Shown: positions 27,504 to 37,246, numbered from the stretch's first letter. The stretch: DNA of 50,811 bases from Lachnospiraceae bacterium (GCA_020860645.1 JAJBTX010000112.1:1-50811); one strand, 5' to 3'. Translations and numbers: made by a program. Notes: generated by a model from the sequence alone, not told the origin.

Positions 27504-27532
27504 ATTATAACGCGATCCTTCACTTATGTAAA
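27504..27532 (-). promoter_or_regulatory. promoter of the GH25 muramidase gene
   Basis: Minus strand TTTACA (27527-27532), exactly 17 nt, then TATAAT (27504-27509). The leader is about 55 nt. Two further TATAAT-like boxes lie downstream in the same AT-rich stretch but lack good -35 boxes. Confidence 0.75.
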
Positions 27533-27572
27533 CGGAAAATTTTCTCATTTCAGAGAATTTTCACACTTTTCA

Positions 27573-27601
27573 TTGCCGCGAACACTTATTTTCGTTATAA
27601 T
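27573..27601 (+). promoter_or_regulatory. promoter of the rfbABD operon
   Basis: TTGCCG (27573-27578), 17-nt spacer, consensus TATAAT (27596-27601), about 40 nt before the rfbA ATG. It is divergent from the muramidase promoter about 40 bp away. Confidence 0.75.
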
Positions 27602-27641
27602 AGGACTGACATCACGATACAGGAAGGGAGATATTCTTCAC

Positions 27642-28541
27642 ATGAAAGGAATCATTCTGGCCGGCGGCTCCGGCACGCGCCTCTATCCGCTCACCATGGT
27701 CACATCAAAGCAGCTGCTTCCCATCTACGACAAGCCGATGATCTACTACCCGATGTCCGTGCTCATGAGTGCGGGGATCCGGGATATTCTGATCATCTCA
27801 ACGCCGCAGGATACGCCGCGCTTTCAGGAATTGCTGGGCGACGGCAGTCAGTTCGGCGTCGAGCTCTCCTATGCAGTGCAGCCGAGCCCGGACGGCCTGG
27901 CGCAGGCCTTCCTCATCGGCGAAGACTTCATCGGCGCGGACACCGTCGCGATGGTGCTCGGTGACAATATTTTCGCCGGACACGGTCTGAAAAAGCGCCT
28001 GCGCGCCGCCGTGCAGAATGCGGAGTCCGACAGGGGGGCGACTGTCTTCGGCTACTACGTGGACGATCCGGAACGCTTCGGCATCGTGGAATTCAACGCC
28101 GAGGGCAAGGCTATTTCCATCGAGGAGAAGCCCGCCAGACCTAAGAGCAACTACTGCGTCACCGGCCTCTATTTCTACGATAACCGTGTCGTCGATTACG
28201 CGAAAAACCTGAAGCCGAGCGCGCGCGGCGAGCTTGAGATCACCGACCTGAACCGCATCTACCTCGAGAACGGCGAGCTGAATGTGGAGCTGCTCGGGCA
28301 GGGCTTCACCTGGCTCGACACCGGCACGCACGAGAGCCTGGTCGACGCCACAAACTTCGTGAAGACGATGGAGACACACCAGCACCGCAAGATCGCCTGT
28401 CTCGAAGAGATTGCCTATCTGAACGGCTGGATCACGCGCGAGGACGTCCTGAAGGTCTACGAGGTGATGAAGAAAAACCAGTACGGTCAGTATCTGAAGG
28501 ACGTGCTCGACGGCAAATACGTGGATATCCTGCATTCATAG
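27642..28541 (+). CDS. rfbA: glucose-1-phosphate thymidylyltransferase
   Basis: First step of dTDP-L-rhamnose synthesis: glucose-1-phosphate plus dTTP gives dTDP-glucose. The 299-residue length is usual. Signatures: [18 protein letters not shown] (nucleotide-binding GGxGTRL), [28 protein letters not shown] with the metal-binding aspartate, and [19 protein letters not shown]. The ATG at 27642 was chosen because it fits the family N-terminus and follows GGGAG; the open frame runs back to 27078 through the muramidase gene. It heads the plus-strand operon rfbA-rfbB-rfbD. Confidence 0.96.
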   Translation: MKGIILAGGSGTRLYPLTMVTSKQLLPIYDKPMIYYPMSVLMSAGIRDILIISTPQDTPRFQELLGDGSQFGVELSYAVQPSPDGLAQAFLIGEDFIGADTVAMVLGDNIFAGHGLKKRLRAAVQNAESDRGATVFGYYVDDPERFGIVEFNAEGKAISIEEKPARPKSNYCVTGLYFYDNRVVDYAKNLKPSARGELEITDLNRIYLENGELNVELLGQGFTWLDTGTHESLVDATNFVKTMETHQHRKIACLEEIAYLNGWITREDVLKVYEVMKKNQYGQYLKDVLDGKYVDILHS

Positions 28542-28561
28542 ACCAGAGGAGGAACATTATT

Positions 28562-29593
28562 TTGAACATCATTGTCACCGGCGGAGCCGGATTCATCGGA
28601 AGCAATTTTATTTTCCATATGTTAAAAAAATATCCGGACTACCGGATCATCTGCCTCGACTGCCTGACCTACGCGGGCAATCTCTCGACGCTCGCGCCGG
28701 TTATGGATCATCCGAATTTCCGCTTTGTGAAGGAGAGCATCACCGACCGTGAGGCCGTCTGCCGCCTTTTCGAGGAGGAGCAGCCCGACATCGTCGTGAA
28801 TTTCGCGGCGGAGAGCCACGTGGACCGCTCGATCGAGAATCCGCAGGTCTTCCTCGACACGAACATCATCGGGACAAGCGTCCTCATGGACGCCTGCCGC
28901 AAATACGGCATCACGCGCTATCATCAGGTCTCGACCGACGAGGTCTACGGCGATCTGCCGCTCGACCGGCCCGACCTCTTCTTCACAGAGGAGACGCCGA
29001 TCCACACGAGCAGCCCCTACAGCTCTTCAAAGGCCGGCGCCGACCTGCTTGTACTCGCCTACTACCGCACCTACGGCCTGCCGGTCACGATCAGCCGCTG
29101 TTCCAACAACTATGGTCCCTACCATTTTCCGGAAAAGCTGATCCCGCTCATGATCGCGAACGCGCTGAACGACAAGCCGCTGCCCGTCTACGGCAAGGGT
29201 GAGAATGTCCGCGACTGGCTCTACGTCGAGGATCACTGCAAGGCGATTGACCTCATCATCCATAAGGGCCGCGTCGGCGAGGTCTACAACATCGGCGGCC
29301 ACAACGAAATGCGCAATATCGATATCGTGAAAATCATCTGCAAGGAGCTTGGCAAGCCCGAGAGCCTGATTACCTACGTCACCAACCGCAAGGGGCACGA
29401 CATGCGCTATGCAATCGATCCGACGAAGATTCACGAGGAGCTGGGCTGGCTGCCCGAGACAAAGTTTGCGGACGGTATCAAGAAAACGATCCGCTGGTAT
29501 CTTGACAACCGCGAGTGGTGGGAGACAATCATCTCCGGCGAGTACCAGAATTACTATGAGAAAATGTCTGGAAACCGGTGGAAAGCAGAATGA
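28562..29593 (+). CDS. rfbB: dTDP-glucose 4,6-dehydratase
   Basis: Second step of dTDP-rhamnose synthesis, an NAD-dependent SDR enzyme of 343 residues. It shows VTGGAGFIGSNFIFHML (NAD loop), AAESHVDRSI, STDEVYGDL (catalytic Asp-Glu), the YSSSKAGADLLV Tyr-x3-Lys pair and SRCSNNYGPYHFPEKLIP. The start is a TTG at 28562 with AGGAGG 9 nt upstream; no ATG fits the family N-terminus. It follows rfbA after 20 bp and overlaps rfbD by 4 bp. Confidence 0.96.
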   Translation: MNIIVTGGAGFIGSNFIFHMLKKYPDYRIICLDCLTYAGNLSTLAPVMDHPNFRFVKESITDREAVCRLFEEEQPDIVVNFAAESHVDRSIENPQVFLDTNIIGTSVLMDACRKYGITRYHQVSTDEVYGDLPLDRPDLFFTEETPIHTSSPYSSSKAGADLLVLAYYRTYGLPVTISRCSNNYGPYHFPEKLIPLMIANALNDKPLPVYGKGENVRDWLYVEDHCKAIDLIIHKGRVGEVYNIGGHNEMRNIDIVKIICKELGKPESLITYVTNRKGHDMRYAIDPTKIHEELGWLPETKFADGIKKTIRWYLDNREWWETIISGEYQNYYEKMSGNRWKAE

Positions 29594-30531
29594 AGGTATT
29601 TGTCACCGGCGTGGGCGGCCAGCTCGGTCACGACATCATGAATGAGTTGGCAAAGCGGGGCTACGAGGGCATCGGCTCTGATATCGCGCCCGCGTACAGC
29701 GGCGTTGCGGACGGCACTGCCGTCACAGGCATGCCCTATGTACAGCTCGACATCACGGACAGAGGTGCTGTGGATAAAATCTTATCAGACATGCAGCCGG
29801 ATGTCATCGTACACTGCGCGGCCTGGACCGCCGTCGATCTGGCCGAAGATGACGACAAGGTCGAAAAAGTCCGGCTGGTCAATGTGTGCGGCACGGAGAA
29901 TATTGCGTTCGCCGCGAAAAAGCTGGACTGCAAGATGGTCTATCTCTCGACCGACTACGTCTTCGACGGGCAGGGAACGGATCCCTGGCAGCCGGACTGC
30001 AGGGACTACAAGCCGCTGAACGTCTACGGGCAGACCAAGCTGGACGGCGAACTCGCCGTGGCCGGCAATCTTGAGAAATATTTCATCGTCCGCATCGCCT
30101 GGGTCTTCGGCGTCAATGGAAAGAATTTCATCAAAACAATGCTGAATATCGGGAAGACGCACGATCGTCTCACCGTCGTAAACGATCAGATCGGCACGCC
30201 GACCTACACCTATGACCTCGCACGGCTGCTCGTCGACATGATCGAGACAGAGAAGTACGGCTACTACCACGCGACAAATGAGGGCGGCTACATCAGCTGG
30301 TATGAGTTCGCCTGCGAGATCTTCCGGCAGGCCGCCGCGCTCGGGCATCCGGAGTACGACGCGGAGCATCTGACCGTGGCGCCGGTCACGACCGCGGAGT
30401 ATGGGGCGTCGAAAGCAGCGCGGCCGTTCAACAGCAGGCTGGATAAGAGTAAGCTCACGGCGAACGGGTTCACGCCGCTGCCAACGTGGCAGGACGCGCT
30501 GGAGAGGTATCTGAAGGTCGTGGAGTTTTAG
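29590..30531 (+). CDS. rfbD: dTDP-4-dehydrorhamnose reductase
   Basis: Last step of dTDP-L-rhamnose synthesis, an NADPH-dependent SDR enzyme of 313 residues. MKVFVTGVGGQLGHDIMNEL carries the nucleotide loop; HCAAWTAVDLAEDD, STDYVFDGQG, YGQTKLDGELAV (Tyr-x3-Lys) and RIAWVFGVNGKNFIKTML follow in family order. It starts at the ATG that overlaps the rfbB stop (ATGA); a GTG four codons earlier is an alternative. The 3,5-epimerase rfbC, needed between RfbB and RfbD, is not next to these genes or elsewhere in the window. Confidence 0.95.
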   Translation: MKVFVTGVGGQLGHDIMNELAKRGYEGIGSDIAPAYSGVADGTAVTGMPYVQLDITDRGAVDKILSDMQPDVIVHCAAWTAVDLAEDDDKVEKVRLVNVCGTENIAFAAKKLDCKMVYLSTDYVFDGQGTDPWQPDCRDYKPLNVYGQTKLDGELAVAGNLEKYFIVRIAWVFGVNGKNFIKTMLNIGKTHDRLTVVNDQIGTPTYTYDLARLLVDMIETEKYGYYHATNEGGYISWYEFACEIFRQAAALGHPEYDAEHLTVAPVTTAEYGASKAARPFNSRLDKSKLTANGFTPLPTWQDALERYLKVVEF

Positions 30532-30572
30532 TTTCCGGATATGGCGAAGGGGTACTAAGTTCAGAGCCGCAG

Positions 30573-30649
30573 GCCGCAGACCGCCTGCTTACGCAGGCTA
30601 TATGCCGCCTTCGGCGTCATATGTCTGCGGCTCGCCGGGCGTTCCGCCC
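30573..30649. repeat. intergenic multi-hairpin palindromic element
   Basis: A compact set of nested palindromes after rfbD. An outer 9-bp stem (30573-30581 with 30623-30631) encloses a 6-bp hairpin (30583-30588/30593-30598) and a second arm formed by ATATG/CATAT (30600-30604/30618-30622) topped by CGCC-TTC-GGCG (30606-30616). A separate hairpin GGGCG-TTC-CGCCC follows (30637-30649). There is no T-run beside it, so it is not a simple terminator. It resembles REP-type intergenic elements; copy number elsewhere is unknown. Confidence 0.6.
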
Positions 30650-30659
30650 TGCACAGAAT

Positions 30660-30706
30660 AAAAAAGCAGCCTCATGCGAATAAATTCGCATCGGCTGCCT
30701 TTTTTA
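30660..30706. terminator. bidirectional intrinsic terminator between rfbD and glnN
   Basis: A long stem (GCAGCC...ATGCGAAT paired with ATTCGCAT...GGCTGC, 30666-30698) has an A-run before it and a T-run after it, so it can stop rfbD transcripts on the plus strand and glutamine synthetase transcripts on the minus strand. Confidence 0.9.
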
Positions 30707-30726
30707 TTCTGCTGCTGCTCTGAACT

Positions 30727-32811
30727 TTAAACTTCGAACATCATCTCCCCGTAGGTCGGGACCGGCCAGTGCTCGCGGTCTACGATGGTCTCGAGCTCAT
30801 CGACCGGGGCGCGCAGCGCCGCCATCGCCGGAAGGATGATATCGTGATATTCCTTCGCGGTGCTGACCTGCTCGACTTTCTCCTTCAGATCGTCGAGCGC
30901 CTTCTGCGTCTCGGCCAGCAGGGAGCTCGCCTTTACGAGGATCTCCTGCTGCGCGGAGGTGTCAGCCTGGGCATAAGCGCCCTTGACCGTGCTCATCGAA
31001 GATGCCACGCTGTTGACGAAGGAGATTACAGCCGGGATATACAGCTTGGAAGCCATATCGATCATCGTCCGTGCCTCGATATTGATCAGGCCGGCGTACT
31101 CTTCCAGCTTGATCTCGCGGCGGGCGGTCAGCTCACGCTCCGTCATGACGCCCAGCTTTTCAAACATCTCTAATGTGCTCGGGCTCGTGTAGGCCGGGAT
31201 CGCGTCCACGATCGTCTTCATGTTCGGAAGACCTCTCTTCTCAGCCTCAACAACCCACTCATCTGAGTAACCGTCGCCGTTGAACACGATATCCTTATTT
31301 TCCTTCATCACTTTATAGATATAGTCAATCGTCGCCTTCTCGAAGTCCTCGGCTCCTTCCAGCGCGTCGCAGGCCTTGTTGAAAGCCTCCGCCATCATCG
31401 AATTCATGACCGTGTTCGCGTCTCCGATGGATACGGACGAAGCCACCATACGGAACTCAAAACGGTTGCCCGTGAAGGCAAAGGGTGAGGTGCGGTTCCG
31501 GTCGGTCGGATCCTTCGGCAGCACCGGCAGCGTGCTGACGCCCAGGTCGAGCACTCCCACATGCGAACAGGGCAGCTCGTCGAAGGGCACGCCCGCCACG
31601 ATCGCGTCGACGATCTCGCCGAGCTGGTCGCCCATGTAGATCGAGATGATCGCGGGCGGCGCCTCGTTCGCGCCCAGACGGTGATCATTTCCGGTGTTGG
31701 AGGCCACCGCGCGCAGGAGCAGCGAATGCTTCTTCACCGCCTCCATCAGGCAGGCAAGTACCAGCAGGAACTGCAGGTTCTTGTTCGGCTCCTTGCCGGG
31801 CTTAAAGAGGTTCACGCCATTGTCGGTGCCGAGCGACCAGTTGTTGTGCTTGCCGGAACCGTTGACGCCCGCGAAAGGCTTCTCATGCAGCAGGCAGGCA
31901 AGGCCGTGCTCGGTCGCCGTGCTCTTGAGCACATCCATCACGAGGAAGTTGCTGTCGAGCGCCGCATCAGAGGGCGCGAAGATCGGAGCGATCTCGTGCT
32001 GTCCCGGGGCGACCTCATTGTGCTGCGTCTTCACCGTGATGCCGAGCTTCCAGAGCTGCTCGTCGACGTCCGCCATGAACTCCGCAATGTTCGTCTTCAG
32101 CGGCCCAAAATACTGATCCTCCATCTCCTGCCCCTTCGGAGCCGGAGCGCCGAACAGCGTGCGTCCCGCATAGACCAGATCGGGTCTGCGCAGATAGTTC
32201 TCTCTGTTGATAATGAAATATTCCTGCTCCGGCCCCACATAGGAGCGAACCTTCTTCGCATCCAGGTTTCCGAACATTCTCACAAAGCGAACGCCCGCCT
32301 TGCTCACCGCGTCGCAGGATTTCAGAAGCGGCGTCTTCGTGTCAAGCGAATCTCCGGTGTAGGAGCAGAACGCGGTCGGAATGCACAGGATCCCGTCCTT
32401 CACATAGGCCGGCGAAGCCACATCCCATGCCGTGTAGCCTCTCGCCGCGCAGGTAGCGCGCAGGCCGCCCGACGGGAAGGAGGACGCATCCGGCTCACCC
32501 ATCATCAGATCCTTTCCGGAAAAGCTGTTCTCGATCTTGCCGCCCTCCGGGATGTCCGCGAAGGAGTCGTGCTTCTCCGCGCCGATGCTGACGATATACG
32601 GCTGGAAGATGTGCGTGTAGTGCGTCGCGCCCTTCTCGATCGCCCACTCCTTCATCGCCTTCGCCACGATGTCCGCAAGCTCGAGCGTGACCTCGCCGCC
32701 CTCGTCCATCAGCTTCAGCATCTGCTTGTAGGTTACCTCCGGCAGGCGTTCCTTCATGACTGCTTCATTGAATACGTCCTGTCCGAATACTTCAGCTACA
32801 TTTACACTCAT
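30727..32811 (-). CDS. glnN: glutamine synthetase type III
   Basis: Makes glutamine from glutamate, ammonia and ATP in the cytoplasm. About 694 residues is the size of GSIII and well above GSI. Family features include VAEVFGQDVFNEAVMKERLP at the N-terminus, FPSGGLRATCAARGYTAWD, the KTQHNEVAPGQHEIAPIFA core with glutamate ligands, HEKPFAGVNGSGKHNNWSLGTD, and NRTSPFAFTGNRFEFRMVASS. The ATG at 32811 has GGAG 6 nt upstream; an ATG at 32823 is possible but its ribosome site abuts it. The gene stands alone, with its own promoter, a terminator-like leader hairpin and a shared downstream terminator. Confidence 0.95.
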   Translation of the reverse strand: MSVNVAEVFGQDVFNEAVMKERLPEVTYKQMLKLMDEGGEVTLELADIVAKAMKEWAIEKGATHYTHIFQPYIVSIGAEKHDSFADIPEGGKIENSFSGKDLMMGEPDASSFPSGGLRATCAARGYTAWDVASPAYVKDGILCIPTAFCSYTGDSLDTKTPLLKSCDAVSKAGVRFVRMFGNLDAKKVRSYVGPEQEYFIINRENYLRRPDLVYAGRTLFGAPAPKGQEMEDQYFGPLKTNIAEFMADVDEQLWKLGITVKTQHNEVAPGQHEIAPIFAPSDAALDSNFLVMDVLKSTATEHGLACLLHEKPFAGVNGSGKHNNWSLGTDNGVNLFKPGKEPNKNLQFLLVLACLMEAVKKHSLLLRAVASNTGNDHRLGANEAPPAIISIYMGDQLGEIVDAIVAGVPFDELPCSHVGVLDLGVSTLPVLPKDPTDRNRTSPFAFTGNRFEFRMVASSVSIGDANTVMNSMMAEAFNKACDALEGAEDFEKATIDYIYKVMKENKDIVFNGDGYSDEWVVEAEKRGLPNMKTIVDAIPAYTSPSTLEMFEKLGVMTERELTARREIKLEEYAGLINIEARTMIDMASKLYIPAVISFVNSVASSMSTVKGAYAQADTSAQQEILVKASSLLAETQKALDDLKEKVEQVSTAKEYHDIILPAMAALRAPVDELETIVDREHWPVPTYGEMMFEV

Positions 32812-32869
32812 ACTTTTCTCCATCCTTTCCCTTTTTCATTTCAATGCTGTTCTGAACTGTTACAAAAAA

Positions 32870-32903
32870 GAGGATGCTCCACTTTCGTATGTGGAACATC
32901 CTC
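32870..32903 (-). terminator. terminator hairpin inside the glutamine synthetase leader
   Basis: On the minus strand a 13-bp stem (one G-U pair) with an 8-nt loop is followed directly by TTTTTT (32864-32869). It lies downstream of the promoter at 32936-32964 and upstream of the start codon, so it would stop transcripts before the gene unless antitermination occurs. Confidence 0.75.
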
Positions 32904-32935
32904 GTTCGCTCACAGCTCAAACTGCTACTTTCTGT

Positions 32936-32964
32936 AGCATACACGATATGCCGCGAAAATGCAA
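32936..32964 (-). promoter_or_regulatory. promoter of glutamine synthetase III
   Basis: Minus strand TTGCAT (32959-32964), 17-nt spacer, TATGCT (32936-32941). The predicted start leaves about 25 nt before the leader hairpin and about 120 nt before the coding start. Confidence 0.7.
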
Positions 32965-33019
32965 GCATTATTTTGCCAAAAAAATAACTAAAAAATCGGT
33001 TAAAAACGGTCATTTTTCA

Positions 33020-34375
33020 TCAGAGCGCCGCCATGGCGTCCTTCACGGCGGATACGCCGACCAGCTCGATGCCGGAACAATTTTTGATCTGCGCGAGGCA
33101 GCTCTGCGGGAGAATCACACGCGTAAAGCCCAGCTTTTTCGCCTCCTGTACGCGCTGCTGCGCCATGCTGACCGCGCGCACCTCGCCGCTTAAGCCCACC
33201 TCGCCGAAGACGATCGTCCGCTCCGGAACCGGTATATCCCGATAGCTCGAGATAATCGCGAGCACAAGCCCGAGATCCATCGCAGGCTCGCTTAAGCGCA
33301 CGCCGCCCGCGATATTCACATAGGCGTCGTAGCCCGAGAGGGGCAGGCCGAGACGCTTCTCCAGCACCGCCATCAGAAGATTGAGACGATTGTAATCCAT
33401 TCCCGCAGCCGTACGCCGCGGAAGGCCAAAGTTCGTTTTACATACGAGCGCCTGCACTTCGAGCAGCATCGGCCGCGTACCCTCCATCATACAGACGACA
33501 ACCGAACCGGAAGCGCCCTCCGGCCTGCCGCTCAGCATATACTCCGAGGGGTTCGCCACCTCCTCAAGTCCCCGGTCCGTCATCTCAAAGACCCCGATCT
33601 CATTGGTGGAGCCAAAACGGTTCTTGACGCCGCGCAGAATACGGTAGGAAGCGTGCCGGTCACCTTCGAAATAGAGCACCGTGTCCACCATATGCTCCAG
33701 CACGCGCGGTCCGGCCACCGTACCGTCCTTCGTCACATGGCCGACGATAAAGACCGCGATATTCTGCTGCTTCGCGAGTCGCATCAGCACCCCGGTCGCC
33801 TCCCGGATCTGAGAGACGCTGCCCGGCGCGGAGCTGATCGACTCCTGATACATCGTCTGGATCGAGTCCACGACCATCACCTGCGGCTTCATCTTCAGCA
33901 CCGTCGTCTCAATATCCGCCAGATTTGTCTCGCACAGCAGCCTCAGGGAGGAGGAAAACTCCCCGATCCGCGCCACACGCAGCCGGATCTGCTGCAGGGA
34001 CTCCTCACCGGATATGTACAGAATCCGGTCAAGACGCTCCGAGAGCGAGCGGCATACCTGCAAAAGCAGCGTCGACTTCCCGATGCCCGGGTCGCCGCCC
34101 ACCAGCACGAGCGAGCCGGGGACGATCCCTCCGCCCAGCACCTGATCGAGTTCCGCCATGCCGGTCAGAAGACGCTGCTGATCGTCCGAACGAATCTCCC
34201 CCAGCGCCACCGGCTCACGCCGCTCTCCCACGCGCGTGGGCCGTCCCTTTACGGACGGCGCCTTCGGCTCCTCCGCGAAGGTGTTCCACTCGCGGCAGGC
34301 GGGACACTGCCCCATCCACTTCGCCGACTCATAGCCGCAGTTCTGGCAGAAAAAGAGCGTCGCATTTTTCTTCAT
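33020..34375 (-). CDS. radA: DNA repair protein RadA (Sms)
   Basis: RecA-like ATPase of 451 residues that helps branch migration and recombinational repair. It has an N-terminal zinc finger with Cys10, Cys13, Cys24 and Cys27, Walker A GGDPGIGKST near residue 95, VMVVDSIQTM (Walker B), the RadA-specific KNRFGST motif near 250, and a C-terminal Lon-protease-like domain (YVNIAGGVRLSEPAMDLGLVLAI). It overlaps the clpC stop by 4 bp (ATGA), so it is translated with clpC. Confidence 0.96.
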   Translation of the reverse strand: MKKNATLFFCQNCGYESAKWMGQCPACREWNTFAEEPKAPSVKGRPTRVGERREPVALGEIRSDDQQRLLTGMAELDQVLGGGIVPGSLVLVGGDPGIGKSTLLLQVCRSLSERLDRILYISGEESLQQIRLRVARIGEFSSSLRLLCETNLADIETTVLKMKPQVMVVDSIQTMYQESISSAPGSVSQIREATGVLMRLAKQQNIAVFIVGHVTKDGTVAGPRVLEHMVDTVLYFEGDRHASYRILRGVKNRFGSTNEIGVFEMTDRGLEEVANPSEYMLSGRPEGASGSVVVCMMEGTRPMLLEVQALVCKTNFGLPRRTAAGMDYNRLNLLMAVLEKRLGLPLSGYDAYVNIAGGVRLSEPAMDLGLVLAIISSYRDIPVPERTIVFGEVGLSGEVRAVSMAQQRVQEAKKLGFTRVILPQSCLAQIKNCSGIELVGVSAVKDAMAAL

Positions 34376-36795
34376 GACGCCTCCTCCGGCCTCACGGCAA
34401 AGCGAAGCTGTCCATTCACCACTTTCACATCCACGTGATCGCCCTCCGAGACATTGCCGACGAGCAGCTCATCCGCCAGCGGATCCTCGATCCGGCTCTG
34501 AATCGCGCGCTTCAGCGGACGCGCCCCATATTTCACATCGTAGGCGGTCTCCGAGAGCCATTTCGTCACCGAGGCCTTGAAGGACAGCTCGACCCGCAGC
34601 TGCTCCCGGCAGCGGGCGGAGAGCTCATCGAGCAGCATCCCGGCGATCTTCGCGATCTCGTCCTTCTGCAGCGCGTGGAAGACCAGCGTCTCGTCAATGC
34701 GGTTCAGAAACTCCGGCTTAAAGATCTGCCGGACCTCGTTCATGACCGCGTTTTTCATAAATTCGTAGTCCTGCTTCGCATCCTCCTGCGAGGCAAAGCC
34801 GAGCTTCTTCGGAGAGATGATCGAGCTCGCCCCCGCGTTGGAGGTCATGATAATGACCGTATTTTTAAAATCAACCTTCCGCCCCTGCGAGTCCGTAATA
34901 TGGCCATCGTCCAGCACCTGCAGCAAAATATTGAAGACGTCCGGATGCGCCTTCTCAATCTCATCGAACAGGATAACCGCGTAAGGATTGCGCCGCACCT
35001 TCTCGCTGAGCTGTCCGCCGTCATCGTGCCCGATATAGCCGGGCGGCGAGCCGATGATCTTCGCCACGCTGTGCTTCTCCATATACTCGGACATATCGAC
35101 GCGGATCATCGCGTCCTCACGGCCGAACAGCACCTCCGCCAGCGCCTTGGAGAGCTCCGTCTTGCCCACGCCGGTCGGCCCCAGAAAGAGGAAGGAACCG
35201 ATCGGGCGCTTCGGGTCCTTCAGACCTACGCGTCCCCTTTTCACGGCCTTCGCGACCGCGCTGACCGCCTCATCCTGCCCGACTACGCGCCGATGCAGCT
35301 CCTTGTCCAGGCGGCGCAGCCTCTGGGATTCCTTCTCCGCCAGACGCCGCACCGGTATCTTCGTCCAGCGCGAGACCGTGTCCGCGATCTGCGCCTCGGT
35401 CACGATATCCGTCTTTCGGCCTCTGCGCCCCTCCGGGTGCGCACGCAGCCGTTCCAGCTTTTCAATCTGTTCGCGGCACAGACGCGCCTGCTCAAGATCG
35501 CCCTTCATCAGCGCCTGCTCGAGCTCTTCTCTCACCTTCGCAGAACTCTGAGCGGAATCCTCCTGCGTCTGATCTTTCAGATACTGCCCCAGCCGCAGAC
35601 CGGCGGCAGCCTCATCCATCAGGTCGATCGCCTTATCCGGAAGGAAACGGTCGTTCACATAGCGCGCGGACAGCTTTGCCGCCGCCTCAAGCGCCCCGTC
35701 TGTAATCTTTACCCGGTGATGCCGTTCATAATAGGGGCGAAGCCCCTTCAGAATCTCAATCGTCTGCTCCACCGACGCCTCCTCGACCGTGATCGGCTGA
35801 AAACGCCGTTCCAGCGCCGCGTCCTTCTCGATATGCTTGCGGTATTCTTCCAGCGTCGTCGCGCCGATGATCTGAATCTCGCCGCGCGCCATCGCGGGCT
35901 TCAGAATATTGGAGGCGTCCATCGCGCCCTCCGCGCCGCCCGCGCCGATGATCATATGCAGCTCATCGATGAACAGCAGCACCTGCCCATTCTGCCGCAC
36001 CTCCTCGATCACGTTCTTGATGCGCTCCTCAAACTCGCCCCGGTACTTGGAACCGGCCACCATCGCGGTCAGATCGAGGATACACAGACGCTTTCCGCGA
36101 AGCGAGTCCGGCACCTTTCCCTGCGCAATACGCGCGGCCAGTCCCTCGACGATCGCGGTCTTCCCCACGCCCGGCTCACCGATCAGGCAGGGATTGTTCT
36201 TCGTCCGGCGGCTCAGCACCTGAATCAGACGCCGGATCTCCTCCTCCCGGCCGATGACCGGGTCCAGTTTGCCCTCCTCGGCGAGGCCGGTCAGATCCCG
36301 GCTGTACTGTTCGAGCGTCTGCGTACCCGAGATATGGGAATCGTCGCGGTACTCCGCCGCCTTCTCCCCCATCGACTCGACCAGCGACATATAGAGATCA
36401 CGCAGCCGGATATTCATCGTATTCAGCAGCCGCGAAGCGACGCACTCACCATCCTTTAAAATCGCAATCAGAATGTGCTCCGTCCCCGTCAGCTCCTCAT
36501 GGAAGCGCTTCGCCTCCGTGGAAGCGTCGTCCAGTATCTTCCTGGCCCGCGGCGTGAAATCATGCCCCTCCTCTGTCAGGACCGGGCCGTCCGCCGCAAT
36601 CAGCTGACTGATCATGCCCAGAAGGCCCTCCTCCGTCACGCCCGCTCCCGAGAGCACCTCTCCCGCGGTGCTCTCCCGCACGCGCAGGAGTCCAAGCAGA
36701 ATATGCTCCGTCCCGGTATATGGATGCTTCATCTCTGCGGATATTTTTTTTGCTCCGGCAAGCGCCGCCTCGGCCATGTCCGTATAAATGCGCAT
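34372..36795 (-). CDS. clpC: Clp protease ATP-binding subunit ClpC
   Basis: Hsp100 unfoldase of 807 residues that feeds proteins to ClpP. Domains in order: Clp-N repeats (1-145, with [14 protein letters not shown]), AAA1 with Walker A GEPGVGKT near 205, a middle region containing [26 protein letters not shown] that resembles the UVR/M-domain segment, AAA2 with [16 protein letters not shown] near 535 and the C-terminal small domain. The VGF/LGF ClpP-contact loop was not checked residue by residue. Instead of ctsR-mcsA-mcsB, the gene ahead of it encodes a GntR-type regulator. Confidence 0.95.
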   Translation of the reverse strand: MRIYTDMAEAALAGAKKISAEMKHPYTGTEHILLGLLRVRESTAGEVLSGAGVTEEGLLGMISQLIAADGPVLTEEGHDFTPRARKILDDASTEAKRFHEELTGTEHILIAILKDGECVASRLLNTMNIRLRDLYMSLVESMGEKAAEYRDDSHISGTQTLEQYSRDLTGLAEEGKLDPVIGREEEIRRLIQVLSRRTKNNPCLIGEPGVGKTAIVEGLAARIAQGKVPDSLRGKRLCILDLTAMVAGSKYRGEFEERIKNVIEEVRQNGQVLLFIDELHMIIGAGGAEGAMDASNILKPAMARGEIQIIGATTLEEYRKHIEKDAALERRFQPITVEEASVEQTIEILKGLRPYYERHHRVKITDGALEAAAKLSARYVNDRFLPDKAIDLMDEAAAGLRLGQYLKDQTQEDSAQSSAKVREELEQALMKGDLEQARLCREQIEKLERLRAHPEGRRGRKTDIVTEAQIADTVSRWTKIPVRRLAEKESQRLRRLDKELHRRVVGQDEAVSAVAKAVKRGRVGLKDPKRPIGSFLFLGPTGVGKTELSKALAEVLFGREDAMIRVDMSEYMEKHSVAKIIGSPPGYIGHDDGGQLSEKVRRNPYAVILFDEIEKAHPDVFNILLQVLDDGHITDSQGRKVDFKNTVIIMTSNAGASSIISPKKLGFASQEDAKQDYEFMKNAVMNEVRQIFKPEFLNRIDETLVFHALQKDEIAKIAGMLLDELSARCREQLRVELSFKASVTKWLSETAYDVKYGARPLKRAIQSRIEDPLADELLVGNVSEGDHVDVKVVNGQLRFAVRPEEAS

Positions 36796-36851
36796 AAAAT
36801 TCTCCCTTCCTTACCAGCAGTCTTCCCTGCGTACAGAGCGCTCCCTGCAGA

Positions 36852-37220
36852 TCAGGTATACTCCTCATAGATTTCATCGATCAGCTGATGCACGTCCTCC
36901 CGGCTGATATTCCGGCAGCTGCCCTTCGCAAGCGTCACCAGCAGCTCCCGCTTCATCTCCTCCAGCGCACGCATCCGGTCGGTGTCCACCGCAACGACCG
37001 CGCCGGTCCGGCGGTCAAGCCGGATATAGCCCTCCTGGCGCAGGATTGTGTAAGCCTTGTTCACCGTGTGCATGTTAATGCCGATCTCCCCGGCCAGCTG
37101 GCGGACGCTCGGCAGCGCATCTCCTTCCCGGAGCCGCGAAGTCGCGATCCCCATGATGATCTGATTGCACAACTGCACATAGAAAGCCTCGTCACTGTTA
37201 AAGTCAATTTCCAGATACAT
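36852..37220 (-). CDS. GntR-family regulator, YtrA-like
   Basis: DNA-binding protein of 122 residues. The N-terminal winged helix-turn-helix reads AFYVQLCNQIIMGIATSRLREGDALPSVRQLAGEIGINMHTVNKAYTILRQEGYI, typical of GntR proteins, and the short C-terminal helical part of about 45 residues is the size found in the YtrA subfamily, which dimerises without a large effector domain. It lies 56 bp ahead of clpC in the same direction. Its promoter contains a perfect inverted repeat, so it probably represses its own operon, which would include clpC and radA. The signal it senses is unknown. Confidence 0.9.
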   Translation of the reverse strand: MYLEIDFNSDEAFYVQLCNQIIMGIATSRLREGDALPSVRQLAGEIGINMHTVNKAYTILRQEGYIRLDRRTGAVVAVDTDRMRALEEMKRELLVTLAKGSCRNISREDVHQLIDEIYEEYT

Positions 37221-37246
37221 AGGATACCTGCCTTTATCTTTTTGGT

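Noticed and set aside
27078-27641. N-terminal extension of the rfbA frame
   Set aside because: It runs through the muramidase gene and its promoter in antisense; the rfbA family N-terminus, ribosome site and promoter fix the start at 27642.
32870-32903. Leader hairpin read as the terminator of radA
   Set aside because: A well-formed promoter lies between the radA stop and the hairpin, so the hairpin belongs to the glutamine synthetase leader; it may still catch readthrough from radA.
34435-36459. 674-codon open frame on the plus strand
   Set aside because: Antisense shadow of clpC; the minus-strand ClpC motifs are unambiguous.
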